Positions 43,918 through 56,189 of a stretch of 64,000 nt of DNA are shown one piece after another. Both the position numbers and the translations under genes were made by a program. A model generated the notes under the pieces. It was not told the DNA's origin. It searched no databases and saw only the letters and a program-made list of their open reading frames with translations. Origin of the DNA: Heterohyrax brucei (Eukaryota; Chordata; Mammalia; Hyracoidea; Procaviidae); assembly GCA_028571685.1 (NCBI GenBank), contig CM053143.1:143502829-143566828 (forward strand), read 5' to 3'. Every line of letters starts with the position of its first letter. Positions within the stretch are counted from its first letter, which is position 1.

Positions 43918-43923
43918 TATATT
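43863..43923. repeat. (AT)n with GT interruptions
   Basis: About 60 bp of alternating AT broken by two GT steps. Confidence 0.95.
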
Positions 43924-44068
43924 TGCCTGTAGAATTAATGCTCTGAAAATGAGCCTAATAGTTGGAGCTTTATTCAGTATTTCTCTAGAATTTAAAATAA
44001 TGTGTCTAGTGCTGTATGGCTAAACAGGATGCTTTCCATCAGGGGTATATGTGTGATAATCATGTGCT

Positions 44069-44080
44069 AAGGGCAAAGCT
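44069..44080 (+). repeat. L1 target-site duplication, left copy
   Basis: 'aagggcaaagct', identical to 47901-47912. Confidence 0.9.
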
Positions 44081-47000
44081 TTTTTTGGTTGGCAGATTTT
44101 TGATGACTTTTTCAATCTCTTCCTTTGTGATGGGTTTATTAAGTTGTTCTGTTTTACCTTGTGATAATTTTGGTAGGTGATGTGAATCAGGGAATTTATC
44201 CATTTTCTGTAGGTTTTCAAATTTGTCAGAGTACAGTCTTTCATAGTATTCTGTTATGGTATTTTTTATTCCTGTTGGATCTGTTGTGACAACTCCCCTC
44301 TCGTTTCTTATTTGGGTTAGTGGTTTCCTTTCCTGTTTTTCTTTAGTAAGTTTAGCCAGTGGTTTGTCAATTTGGTTGATCTTTTAAAAAAACCAGCTTT
44401 GGGTCTTTTCAATTTTTTCAATTGTTCTTCTATTCTCTAATTCATTTAGTTCTGCTCTAATTTTTATGATCTGTTTTCTTCTGGTAACTGAGGGGTTCCT
44501 CTGTTGTTCTCTCTCTACTTGTTCAAGCTGTAGGGTTAGTTCGTTGATTTGGTTTCCTTTCTTCCTTCCTGATGTGTGCATTTATGGAAATAAACTGACC
44601 TCTGAGCACTGTTTTGGCTGTACCCCATAGGTTCTGGTAAGAAGTGTTTTTGTTCTCATTGGAATCCATAACTTTCTTTATTTCATCCTTGATTTCTTCT
44701 ATAACCCATGGTTTTTCGAGCAAAATGTTCAGTTTCCATGAGTTCCACTTTCTGTCTATGTTTTTTCTGCTATTGATTTTGACTTTTATGGCTTTGTGAT
44801 CTGAGAAGATGCTTTGCATTAACTCAATGGTATAGATTTTGTTGAAATTGCTTTATGTCCTAACACATGGTCAATTCTGGAGAATGTTCCATGTGCACTG
44901 GAGAAGAGGTGTAGTTGTCCATTCATGGATGGAAAGTTCTGTATATGTCGATGAGGTCTAGTTGGTTAATTGTGGCAATAAGTTCTTCTGTGCCTTTACA
45001 GAGCTTTTTTCTAGACGATCTGTCCAATATTGACAGTGGAATGTTGAAGTCTCCTACTATTATTGTGGAGTGATCTATCTCCTTTTTGAGAGTAGTCAGT
45101 GTTTCTTCGATGTATTTAAGTGCTCTAATATTAGGTGCATAAATATTTAATATTGTTAAGTCCTGCTTGTGTATTGAAACTTTCAGCAATAAATAGTGTC
45201 CGTTTTTGTCCACGATAGTGTATTTTACATTAAAATTGATTTTATCTGAATTAGAATTGCCACACTTGCTCTTCTTTGTTCATTGTTAGCTTGGTATATA
45301 TTGTTCCATCTTTTAATTTTCAGTTTGTTCATATCTTTACATCTAAGGTGAGTTTCTTGTAGGCAACATATGGATAGGTCCTGTTTTTTGATCCAAGATG
45401 TCACTTGATGTCTCTTTACTGGAGCATTCAGTCCATTCACATTCAATGTAATTACTGATAGGTATGTGTTCAGTGCTGCCATTGTGATATGTTTATTTTT
45501 ATGTTAAATGTTTTCTCTGTTGTTCTTATTAGTCTGTTCTGGGACAGTCTTCTTTGTGAGTTGATTTTTCACCTTTTTCAGGGTTGGTTTTTGGTTGTTG
45601 AGACTCCTGTAGTACATTTCTTGATATGGTATGTTACATCTTTATTGTGCTTTATGGCTGACCCTGTGATCCCACTTAATAAACTGTATATAAACCCAAT
45701 TTCGATTACTACCAGTCTTGTCATCTTCTTCTCCATCTGGAAGGACTATAACAACTGTAGCACATCCCTCTTTTTAATGTGATGACGTCATAGTTTTCAT
45801 GATATGATCACTGGATTATTTCTTTCGCTATTATAGCTTTGATTGAGTTTGGAGCCTTCCCTAACTGAGTAGGATTCTGAAGGATGTGTCTTCCTAAGAT
45901 ATAAAGTTAGTGGTTTTGTTCTTCTAAGGCAAAGCCAATAGATTCTGTCAGTATTTCTTGTAGCTTTGGTTTGGTTTTTACAAAGTCTCTGAGTTTCTGT
46001 TTATCTGCGAATGTCTTAATTTCATTTTCATATTTGAAAGATAGTTTTGCAGGATATATAATTCTTGTTTGGGAGTTCTTCTTCGAGGCTTTGGATATGT
46101 CGTGCTATTGGCTCCTTGCCAACATTGTTTCTGCTGAGAAATCTGACAAAAGCGTACAAGGTTTCCCTCTGAATGTTAGCTTTGCTTTGAGTCTTGCTGC
46201 CTTTAAGAGTTTCTGCTTATGTTTCCTTTTGATAAGCTTGATTATAATACATCATAGAGTCTTTTGAGATCTATATTGAGTGGCATTCAATATGCATCTT
46301 GGATATCTGTATTCTCTTCCTTCATGATTTCTGGGAAGTTCTCTGTCAGCAGCTCAGCAACAATGCTCTCTGTGTTCTCAGGTGTCTTGCCCTGTTCAGG
46401 GACTCCAATTAATCATAGGTTGTTCCACTTAATAAAGTCCCACATGCTTCTTAATGCTTCTTCATTTTTCTTGTTTCTTTTTTCTGATTTCTCCTCATAG
46501 ATGCTGGAGTCAGTAGCTCTGTCTTCCAAGTCAGAAAGTCTCTTTTCCATTTGTTCCATTCTGTTTTCTTGGCTTTGAATCAAAGTTTCTATGTCTTTGA
46601 TTTTATTCTTGATCTGCTGGATTTCAGAATACTGGTGTTCCATCATATGGAACAGCTTACTTAATTTTTCATTTTGCTCTGCTGCATTTTGTATAAGGTG
46701 TAGGAGGAGGGCTCTATATATAATCCTTTTGTATTCACCTTCTGATAATTTCAGAAAAGTTTCTTCATCTGGAAAGCCCTTTGACTGTTTCATTTAGGGG
46801 CGTTCTGAAGCCATGGGTGATTTCTTGGTTATGGTTTTCTCCAGGGTCTGTTGTGTTTTCGGCTCCATGTGAGTCAATAAAGGCTGAGAGAGATGCTGTG
46901 AGGATGGACTTCACTTGTTTCTCTAGGCCATCTTAAAATGAAAGGTAAAAGGTATCTGACCACTTCCCAACTCAGACAGGTTTTCAGCTGTACCAATTCC

Positions 47001-47900
47001 TCTTTCCAACTGGCAAAGTAAACACCCATATATCCAACCCCAGATGTTATGAACTAGTTCAAAATACAGCAAGGCTACTGCCCTGTTGGCCTCTGTTAAC
47101 AGGCCCCAGCTGTAGGCAACTCTGTGTAAAATACTGCTTTTCTGCCCACAGAGCATTCTCCTGAAGGCAGGCACTGTTTCCCAGCCTAGGAATTAGGTCT
47201 TGCTGAGGCTTCCATATCCAGGATAGTGTCCTGCACCTGCCCGCCACCACTTCCATACAAACTACAATATGGCAGAGGTAGAAAGAGTGGCCAAAGGTGC
47301 TAAGATGCACAGAGTCTACAGCATCTGTTGCTGGGCCCCAGCTGTAGGTGACACTGTGTAAGCTACTGCTTTTCTGCCAGGGAAGCACTCTCCTGTGGCC
47401 AGGAGCTGCCTCCCCAGCTAAGAATTAGGTCCATCTGAGGCCTCCATATCAAAGATGGTGTCCCACATAAGTTCGCTGCCACTTCCATACAAACTACAGT
47501 GTGGCAGAGGTGGAAAGAAAGGCCAAAGGTGGCAAGATGCACAGAGTCCTAAGCTGGGCTGTGAAAATATGGCAATTTTGCGTGCCAATCACACCAGCAG
47601 TGCATCTGAGACTAGCTGCTAGTTAAGACCCAACTCTGCCAGCCAGCCAAGACACAGAAAAAAATATCAAAATGGTGAGTTACCTTCGGTCCATGCAAGC
47701 CTGTGCTCGCCAAGAGTGGGGTCAGCAAAACAGAGAGATTTTGTGTTCAGTGGTATGAAGTCCATATTAACAGCCCTATGCTGTGTCCTAGGTCTCATTA
47801 GGTGACCAGAAGGCTCCATTTAATTATTAATTCAGGTCTTGGTTTCCAGAGGGATTTGGGGAGATGCGTGCCTAGTCTGCCATCTTGACTCTGCCCCCCC
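44081..47900 (-). mobile_element. L1 element with 5' end but no reverse transcriptase (3'-truncated), antisense
   Basis: On the minus strand it opens with the L1 start ('gcagagtcaagatggcagac' near 47880). Then come a 5'UTR of about 1.1 kb containing a 232-bp tandem repeat and ORF1 from about 46793 (MKQSKGFPDEETFLKL; coiled coil EQMEKRLSDLEDRATDSS) down to about 45500 with stops. ORF2 begins MAALNTYLSVITLNVNGLNA at 45482, and the endonuclease (IVGDFNIPLS at 45090) and linker follow. It ends abruptly in the NLPTKKS region just before the reverse transcriptase. It is flanked by identical 12-bp target-site duplications, so the truncated form itself seems to have inserted. Dead: several stops and frameshifts. 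Confidence 0.93.
47102..47565 (-). repeat. 232-bp tandem repeat in the L1 5'UTR
   Basis: Two units, 47102-47333 and 47334-47565, each starting 'ggccccagctgtagg' and each containing 'acttccatacaaactaca' and 'aagatgcacagagtc' at exactly 232 bp spacing. About 80% identical by eye. Confidence 0.9.
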
Positions 47901-47912
47901 AAGGGCAAAGCT
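47901..47912 (+). repeat. L1 target-site duplication, right copy
   Basis: 'aagggcaaagct', identical to 44069-44080. Confidence 0.9.
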
Positions 47913-48183
47913 AATGCTGGCTATAGTCTTTGTGTTTATGTAAGAATACAATTTCTAGCATACACACAGTGTCTCATAGTGTTGTATGTATTTATTTGAA
48001 TATATTTATTATATAGCTTTAATCATATAAGGGTTTGTACTATTGGGTTATTTTAGAAACATAACTAACAAAGCCTTTTTCTCATTTTTTATTAAGTCAA
48101 TAACTATTGATTACTTGACACTGAGCATCATCCTGGATACTCTGAAAACAAGTTAATGCAGTTGTTATATTATCTGATACGTG

Positions 48184-48303
48184 CCCTTGGTGGTATGGTG
48201 ATAGTTTGAATACACCAGATGCTCCTTGGAAACTGTATGGGACAGTTCTGCTCTGTCCTATAGGGGTTGCTGTGAGTTGGAATTGACTTGACAGCAGCAG
48301 TTT
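48184..48303 (+). mobile_element. AfroSINE, short form, internally deleted
   Basis: 'ccttggtggtatggtgatag', 'ttgaatacaccagatgctcc' and 'gttggaattgacttgacagc'. The anticodon-side part of the head is missing. Confidence 0.9.
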
Positions 48304-48304
48304 T

Positions 48305-48327
48305 CGTGTGTGTGTGTGTGTGTGTCT
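48305..48327 (+). repeat. (GT)n microsatellite
   Basis: About eleven GT units at the end of the preceding SINE. Confidence 0.9.
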
Positions 48328-48555
48328 AATGCTTCTCAAACAAGGTGAATTTTCTCTCCACCTCACTCCCCCACCCCACCCACCCCTGCACACAACTAGG
48401 ACCATTTGGGAAGTTCTGGAGACATTTTCAGTTGTTACAAGTGGGCAGGAAGTTTGCTACTGGTATCTAGGGGTTAGAGGCTGGGGATGCAGGAAAACAT
48501 ATAATGCACAGGACAGCCCCCCACAACAGAGAATTGTCTGGCATGAAATATTAAT

Positions 48556-49055
48556 AGGGCTGTATTCTGAATTGTGTCCCTAAAAATGTGTATCTATTTG
48601 TCTAGACATGATTCCCAGTATTGTGTAGTTCTCCACAATTTTGTGATATGATGTGTTTGTTCTACATGTTGTAAATCCTCACCTCTGTGATGTTAATGAG
48701 GAGGCAAAACCAAGTTTATAGGATTGGGTTGTATTTTGAGTCAGTCTCTTTTGAGATTTAAAAGAGAGAAGGGAACAAAGAGGAGAGGGATCTCCTAACA
48801 CTAACAAAGAAGAGTGGGTAGAGGATTGCACCCTTTGGACTTGTGGTCCCTGTGCTGAGAAGCTCCTAGATAAGGGGGAAGATGGATGGTAAGGACCTTC
48901 CCCCAGAGCCAACAGAGAAGGAAAGTTTCCCCTGGAGTTGGCACCTTGAATTTGGACATCTAGCCTCCTCGACGGTGAGAGAACATAATTCTGTTTGTAG
49001 AAGCCATCTATTTGTGCTATTTCTGTTGTATCAGCAGACATCAACTAAGACTGGC
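48556..49055 (+). mobile_element. MaLR-type LTR, sense
   Basis: 'attctgaattgtgtccctaa', 'acctctgtgatgttaatgag', 'tgaatttggacatctagcct' and 'gtatcagcagacatcaacta'. Same order as 36620 and 56190. The 121-codon minus frame inside it is not a gene. Confidence 0.75.
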
Positions 49056-49151
49056 TGCATTTGAGAAATCTTTGTCTAGGGCCTTATGGTGAGCAAATAT
49101 TTTTCCTAAAATCATATGACTAGGAAACAACTTCTATACTCCCTCCCCTTC

Positions 49152-49288
49152 AGACCCCTGCTGATACAGTAGTTAAGAGCTCAGGCTGTTCGAATCCACC
49201 AATGGGAAATCCCATGGAACATTTTTACACTGTCTGATAGGATTGCTATATGGTAGGACAGGCTTGAAGGCAACAAGTTTTGTTTTTT
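49152..49288 (+). mobile_element. AfroSINE, rearranged
   Basis: 'agacccctgctgatacagta', 'aagagctcaggctgttcgaa' and 'aggcttgaaggcaacaagtt'. Pairs with the antisense copy that follows. Confidence 0.85.
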
Positions 49289-49311
49289 GTTTTTATATTC
49301 CCTACCCTTAC

Positions 49312-49471
49312 CAAAACCCACAGCCACTGTGTCAATTCCAGTTCATAGCAACCCTATAGGGGTGAGTAAAACTGCCCCATTGAGTTTGCAAGGAGTACCA
49401 GGTAGATTTGAACAGCCAAACTTTTGGTGAGCAGCCATAGCACTTAACCACTACACCACTAGGGTTTCCTT
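49312..49471 (-). mobile_element. AfroSINE, short form, antisense
   Basis: 'cagttcatagcaaccctata', 'tgccccattgagtttgcaag' and 'gcacttaaccactacaccac'. Lies 23 bp from an oppositely oriented copy. Confidence 0.95.
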
Positions 49472-51090
49472 TCTACCCTTAAGAAGTTTTAAATATAATT
49501 GAGAACATCTACAGGTAACAAAGACTGTTTCGTTTATAGAGACAGTTAAAACTGCATGTAAACATATTGTCATGTAGAAACTATAAAGGGACAAGGTTAA
49601 ATAATAATGGCACAGAGTGAAATCAATTACATCAATCATCTGGAAGATTTTGAAAAGGAAAGCACCCAACTGGGAAAAGAACCAGCAAGCTGTCCCAGGG
49701 TCAGTACTTAGCACTGTGCACTTGTGTGTGGTGTCGGTTTCTCACTCAGTCCGTGACATGAGTGATGACTAAGAGTTGACTCCTGTCTCAGTCTCTTCCT
49801 TCTCACCAATGGAATCATCAGTCCCCATAGAAAGTAACCATCCTGTTATGTACCCCATTCTCCTTCCGGAAGTATCTTCACAGCTGTTAGCTCATTTTGC
49901 CTCCAGAGAAATCTCTGCAGTATTAGCATCTTTGTTTTATAAATTAGAAAACTTACAATGAGGCCACTCTGTTTTTTTTAACATCTAGATCTCAGACCCT
50001 GTACCCTGACAAACAGTTCACCATCTTGGAATTGTCTTTTGATCCTAGCACGTCACCCTCTGATGCCAGCTTGCTTCTCACTAGAACTCTCGAATATTGT
50101 TTCAGACTGAATTGAGCCAAAGCCCACTACTCGTGGTGGTGGCTTTTTGCAATGCATAGCTCTGTGAATTCAATTAATCTTTTCTTAGCATCCTTTAAAT
50201 CAGCCTTGCTTTCTAATATACATACTTTTTCTCACACAGCAGGCTACACAGTTGTCTTACCCTTTCTTTCTTAGGTTTTTGATGGGTCCTATAAAGAAAG
50301 TAATGTACTAACATGATAATGCTGTGGGAACAGCTCTTCAGAGACTTAAAATAAGCATTTGTGTGTGTTTCCATAGCTGAGTTGTGAGAATTCAGGACAC
50401 TAGAGGTCAAGGTTCATCAATCATCCTGAGCTTGCTGACTAATTCTTTACCTTGTCTGTAATCATATATGGAAAGCAGTGTTTAAAGAGCATTTATGTGG
50501 TTCTAAAGAGCATCTGAGCATCTCCCCTGACATGAAAGCGCCTCAGTCATTTAGTTTTTCATTTTCTATTTCCTTTTCTGAGTGTCTTACTTGCTTCATC
50601 TAGTTCTGGTTGCTGGTAGCAACCATTTCAGTGCATAAGCAGCACAAATGAAGTTTCCCAGAATCTTGTTAAGACACACTGAAGTTCTGCTGAATTGCTG
50701 GTTCTCCTGGGAGAGGGAATGTCATAGCAGTTCTTCAAGATACTTAGTATTAGTGTTTTGCCGGAGACAATGATTATCATGGAAGTGCTAAAAACTAGCC
50801 AGGTGCCTTCTATATTGCAGTGCCCTGTATTATATGAAAGGAGGTTTCCTAACATCTCAAATTTTCTGACATTGATAATTTTTTGAATTACTTAAAAATT
50901 TAAATTATAAAAGCATCTTGTTTCTTCTATCTGCAGATGCTTCTTTTAACAGCACCAAATTTAGAGTTGGAAGCCATGTATTCAAGCCCTAAGTATGTTA
51001 TTTGGTAATTGTAGGGTCTTGAACAAGTTTCCTAAATCTTTTAAATTTCTATTTTCTCCACTTTATAATAGGAATAGCAATTCCTGAGCT
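49472..51090. other. Repeat-poor intronic DNA
   Basis: No element assigned in about 1.6 kb. Small frames (49451-49714 minus, 50213-50410 minus, 50628-50855 minus) lack signatures. 49780-50110 has a pyrimidine-rich, old-repeat look. Confidence 0.5.
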
Positions 51091-51094
51091 GTGG

Positions 51095-51775
51095 AGCTAT
51101 TTTATGGGCTGTCGTAGATAGTCTGAACTCAGCATCTGCTCCACAGGAGAAAGACGTGTGAATCCCAATCCCTGTGCCTGTGAATGCAATCTCATTTGGG
51201 AATAGGGTTTTCCTTGTTATGTTATTGAGGCCATTTAACTGTAAATCGTGTTTTAAGCCAAGAACTCTGGGGAATAAAGCAGCTGGTTAGGCATAGAAGA
51301 AAGCAGTCACAGGGAAGGAAGCATGAACACTGTCTGCAGATGCAGGAGGCAGATGAGGCAAGTGGTCCAGCAGTTCCAAGGATGGCAAGCTGGAGAAGCT
51401 AGAACAAGGATTTTTGACTAGAAAGGACAGAGAGACCATTTCTGTAAGGCCAGCGCCCTGAATTTGTATTTTCAGTCTTCTAACGGTGATCAAAGAACCT
51501 TCAATAGTGCACCAGTTAAGTTGGGGGATGCTGACCAAAATGTCAGCAGTTTGAATCTGCTAGCTGCCCCGTGGGAGAAAGATGTGGCAGTCTGCTTCCA
51601 TAAAGATTTACAGCATTGGAAACTCTATGGGGCAGTTCTACTCTGTCTTATAGTGTCTCTGTGAGTTAGAAATTGGTTTGATGATAACTTTTCTTTTAAA
51701 CTCTGAGATAATAAATTTCTGTTCATTAAAGCCATCATTTTTGGTTTTCTGTTATAGAGCACTAAGAAACTAAAA
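51095..51775 (+). mobile_element. MaLR/ERVL-type LTR, sense, split by an AfroSINE
   Basis: 'ggagaaagacgtgtgaatcc', 'ctcatttgggaatagggttt', 'aaggccagcgccctgaattt' and, after the SINE, 'gagataataaatttctgttc' and 'tatagagcactaagaaacta'. Confidence 0.75.
51499..51690 (+). mobile_element. AfroSINE, long form, nested in LTR
   Basis: 'gcaccagttaagttggggga', central 'gatgtggcagtctgcttcca' and 'gtgagttagaaattggtttg'. Confidence 0.95.
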
Positions 51776-51879
51776 CATGGGCTAAATGAAATAGTGTCTT
51801 ATATGAAACAATACCTTTAAATAAAGCATTTTGAAACCATAAAGCACTGAGCACAAAGCTTCAATGTAACAGCCATTTA

Positions 51880-52110
51880 TTAAGCATAGTCTATGTAATA
51901 GGCCAGTTTACTAGGAACTGGACAATGAAACAGTGCATATGTGCTTTCAGGAAGCTGATAGTCAAGTGAGGAGATAGACATAGAAGCTCGGAAGTGGACT
52001 TAAGATAAGAATTTGATTTATTGGGGCTGGAAGGGGGACTGTGGTAGGGAATGGGAAGATGATTCAAAGGAAAGGAAGACTGTCCATAAAGGGTCCATGA
52101 TTAAAGCAAT
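51880..52110 (+). repeat. L2 3' fragment
   Basis: 'ccatttattaagcatagtct', 'tgctttcaggaagctgatag' and 'gaggagatagacatagaa' follow the L2 order. Confidence 0.6.
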
Positions 52111-52111
52111 A

Positions 52112-52290
52112 AGAATTCCTGGTGGCACAGTGGTTAAGCACTCGAAACTGCCAGCAGTTTGAGTCCACCAGCTGATCTGTGGGGGAAAAGACCTGGCAAT
52201 ATTCCAGTAAAAGTTGCAACCCTATAAGAGCAGTTCTACTCTGTCATAGAAGGCTGCTAGAGTCAGAATCAAGTCAACAGCACATGAAAC
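52112..52290 (+). mobile_element. AfroSINE, long form
   Basis: 'ttcctggtggcacagtggtt', central 'aagacctggcaatattccag' and 'agtcagaatcaagtcaacag'. Confidence 0.9.
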
Positions 52291-52639
52291 AGCACTAAAG
52301 AAGTCACTGTAGTGGGCAACTGGACCTGAATACCACGGGGAAGTCTGGGCAATAATGTGCAACTCATGGCTCAGAATCAGCCTCCTAGAGGGATGAGAGT
52401 TGGAAAATACTTGCTCCTCAGTCTCTGAAACTATAGTGTTTAAGTGGAGTGTGATGTGAAAGAAGAGACTTGGAATCACGCGTGAGGAAGTACAAAACTG
52501 GGAGGCCCTTGAAATGGAAAGCTTTGGTTCTCTGTTGATTTCTCTTTAATTTTTAAAGCACTGTCTTTGCCTTTGGTTTTTAGAACACTGCTCTGCTTTG
52601 GTGTGCTTCCAAACACTGTGAACACCCCAGTCTCCTTCT

Positions 52640-53610
52640 CCCCCCATCCCCAATCTCAAAATGTCTATATTCTACAAGACTGTGTTCTCCAGCTCTTCTC
52701 CCACATCTGATACATTTCTTTGGGAAGTTTCATACTGTCTGACAGACACACAGAAGTACTGATGACTTTGAAATCTGTATTTCATCCCGAGTTTTATTCC
52801 ACTGCCCCGAAGCTTCAGACTCATGTTCCACTGTGCGTGCTTACACTTGGCAACAACACCGCCTTTTTCCAGGTCTCCAAGGACCCCATCCCATGGCCAG
52901 TGCCCACTTCTCCCTGACTTGACCTCCAGCAGTGTCAGCCTCCATTGAGAACTCCCTCCTCTGGGATAAACTCTCTTCATGTGGCTTCCAGAGGGATTTC
53001 CTTCTTCCTTGGCACTCTATCAGTCTTCTTTGCTGTTTTCTTCCCATTTCCTCTTCTATACATTGGAATCCCCAAGGTCGAGTCCTTAGATCTCATCTCT
53101 TTTATTTTTCTAATTTAGGCTCATGGTTTGAAATACCATCAATGCACTGACGACTGTGAATGTGAATCCCTAGCTTGCATATTTCCCCTGGACTCTGGAC
53201 CTGTATGTTTATGCATGTTCATGATGTGTGCATCATAACACACATGCATACAGTCCTTCTGCTTATTTCCACTTATTGAACATTAACATGTACAAAACTT
53301 ATATGTTATTGCTAACAAGCATGCCTGTCTTCTAGCTTTCCCCATCTTGATAGACAACACCTTCATTTCTTCCAGCTGCTCAAACTAGAACCCTTGGGTT
53401 ATCTTTGACTCCATTCTTTCTTTCCCATATGGTAGCTGATCTGTCCAAAAATTGTATTGGCTCTACTATCATAATATATACAGAACTCAACCAGTGCCCC
53501 AAATTTCCACAACTGCTACCTGGTCCGCGTTGCCTCATCTCACACTTGGATGATCTTTGTAGCTGACTAGTTTTCTTTCTATTTTCCTAAGTGCCCGAAG
53601 GCTATTCTTC
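52640..53610 (+). mobile_element. L2 ORF2-end region, sense
   Basis: 'ttgaacattaacatgtacaa', 'gctttccccatcttgataga', 'ttgggttatctttgactcca', 'gtattggctctactatcata' and 'tcacacttggatgatctttg' match the part of L2 upstream of its 3' end. The overlapping frames at 52672-53150 are remnants or chance. Confidence 0.65.
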
Positions 53611-55260
53611 AATAGTCTGTAGAGCTAAAACACATGTGAGGGAGACTGGTCAGGGATGAGATGAGGAAGACAAGCAATACAAGTTACAGCTATTGTGGTT
53701 GTTGGTATTATTTGTGTAATGGTAGAGCTAAAGGCATGAAAAAATTCTTAACAAACTTCACCATCTAATTCTCTAGTCCTTGAAGTCATTTCCCTGTGTT
53801 TGAAACTTAAAAAAAAAAAAATGTAATCATTTAAAATCCTCAACAACTGTTTTTGGTCCTTGAACCATGAGAAATGTCCATCTTGTGTATTTCCACTGTT
53901 TTTCAGTGAGCACCAGTCTTGTTTTGACTTTGCTGTGCCACAAGCCTAGCATAAAGGAGCAGTGTCAAGTTGAACAGGTTTCTTATTGAGCCTAAGTACT
54001 ACCTGTTCTCTTTGGGCTCAGTAATTTTTGTTTATAGATCACTTGGGATTTGATTTTTATTTGCTGCCCAACACCACTTTGTTTGAGGTGCCACAGTGGT
54101 TCCCCAAACAGAAATTTAGAGGATTTTTATACCTTGCCTACATTCGGTCCTTTCACTGTTTTGCAGGATGGTTGCATGGTATAGAAGTTGATAGATCAGA
54201 AGCCCAAGGTCACTCACGGGTCCTTGTGTTTCTTACAGAGTATTATTTTGTTCAGAGGCTGAAAACCAACAGCATCAACAGTTTGTTCAGGATTGTGCCT
54301 CACAATCAGAAATCTGCATTAGTAGTCTCAGATTACAATAAAATAATTTTTTTAAAAAATGGAATTTAACAACAAAAGATGTCTGATGTTTTCAGTATAT
54401 AATGATCATACCCTGAATAATTCAATCTATACCATCTATTTTTATTCCCAGTCTAGCTGTCTCTCCTGGTAATCATAATAGAGCTTGACAGAGCCTGGTA
54501 GATGCAAAAATTGCTACTTTTTTTCTCCATAGCCAGAAAATTCAGCTTAGTTCTTTGTTTCATTCCTGTCTTTGGGAATTCTTGGAATAGGATACTATCT
54601 ATGTTTTCTTGGTGGAAACAGTTCCTTACAGCTCAGTCAGATCGGTTTGGAATTGAGCTGCAATAACAGGAGAGTTGTCTGGTAGTTCAGGTTGCCTAGA
54701 GTTTGCACTCTAAAGTCTGGGCTGCCCACAACTGATACATGATTCAGAGTCATCCCATGGAAATCTGGATATCTCATCTGAAATTATGATTTCATTATGC
54801 CAAATAGCATTAGGTCTTCATAACTTTAATACTCTTGAGGTTAGCAATTGGGAAATAATCGCAGTCTCCATTTTTATCTGCTCAGTCCATGTGTTTATTT
54901 TGTGTCTGCGCTCCTGCACACACTTAAGCAAAATGAGCACAAATTCTTATTGAAGAGGCAATGTAACAGTGTTTCAGAGCTGTGGTCTTTCTAATATTTT
55001 TTGCTTGTTTCTCCTAAAAATCTTTTTAAAAATAGTATCTTCCCTTGCATAATTTTAATTTCTAAAAATTTGAAATCATGATTATAAAAAGTAGCAAAGA
55101 ATGCTATTTGAAGAATATTATAATAATTTCCATTTTAAAATGAAACTGTTTCTATCACCCCTTTAAATGTTACCAAGGGAACTTAAATAAGATGATCATT
55201 TGGTACTTGCTTATTATTAAAAAAATTATAAATACAGCTTGATGTTTAATATTCAGAAAA
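53611..55260. other. Repeat-poor intronic block
   Basis: About 1.65 kb without a recognised element apart from a short poly-A (53809-53821). The 113-codon plus frame at 54028-54369 has no family signature and no splice context that I trust. Confidence 0.55.
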
Positions 55261-56061
55261 AAATTAGAATCTTTTATTGTGCTTTAAGTAAAAGCTTATA
55301 GTTCAAGTCAGTTTATCATACAAAAGCTTATACACACATTGTTATGAGACTCTAGTTTTTCTTAGCACACTGTGACAGCACAGGCCCCCTCTTTATTCTC
55401 TTGATGACTTCAACCCACTCCTGTCCCCCTCTGCCTTCTCCTCTCACCTCTGGACAGGAGCTGCCCAGTTAGTCTCATGTATCTACTGAAGCTGAGAGGT
55501 ACACTTGTCAGTATCATTTTATATCTTATAGGCCAGTTCAGTCTTTGTTTGAAGAAATGACTTTGGGAATGGCTTCAGTGCTGGGCAAACTGAGAATCAG
55601 GGGGCTAAGCCTCCCAGGGACTCTCTAGTCTGTCAGACCATCAGGTCTGGTCTTTTTATTAGAGTTTGAGTTCTACACACCCATTTTCACCAGCTCTGTC
55701 AGGAATTTGGTTGTGTTCTCTGTCAAGACAGCCATTGGTGGTAGCTAGGCACCATCTAGTTCTTCTGCTCTCATGTTGATGTAGTCTCTGGTTTACTGGG
55801 CCCTTCCTGTCTCTTAGGCTTTTGTTTTCCTTATGTCTTTAGTGTTCTCCATTCTCCTTTGCTCCAGGTAAGTTGAGACCAATTGATGCTTATTAGGTGG
55901 TCCCTTTCTAGCTTTTAAGACCTCAAATACCACTGACCAAAGTGGGACACAGAGAAACTTCTTAAAAAACTTGGTTATGTCAGTTGGCCTAGATGTGTCC
56001 TGAAACGATGATGCCCAGGTCCCTGCTTCTCTGTCCCTAAAGGTGTTTGGTTAATATAAAA

Positions 56062-56116
56062 AGCAACCCAAACTCAGTGCCGTTGAATCAATTCTGACTC
56101 CTAGTGACCTATAGGC
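56062..56116 (-). mobile_element. AfroSINE 3' fragment at the L1 deletion junction
   Basis: 'aactcagtgccgttgaatca', 'attctgactcctagtgacct' and 'atagg', then a sudden switch to L1 endonuclease sequence. The head of the SINE is gone. Confidence 0.75.
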
Positions 56117-56189
56117 TTGCTTTATTGCCGAATATGTGGTCTATTTTGGGGAATGCTCCATGTGCTTTGGAAAAAAGTGTACTTGGCTG

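Noticed and set aside
48556-49055. Possible retroviral provirus around the LTRs
   Set aside because: LTRs at 36620, 48556, 51095 and 56190 are solitary and spread out, with no gag/pol sequence between them; treated as solo MaLR-type LTRs.
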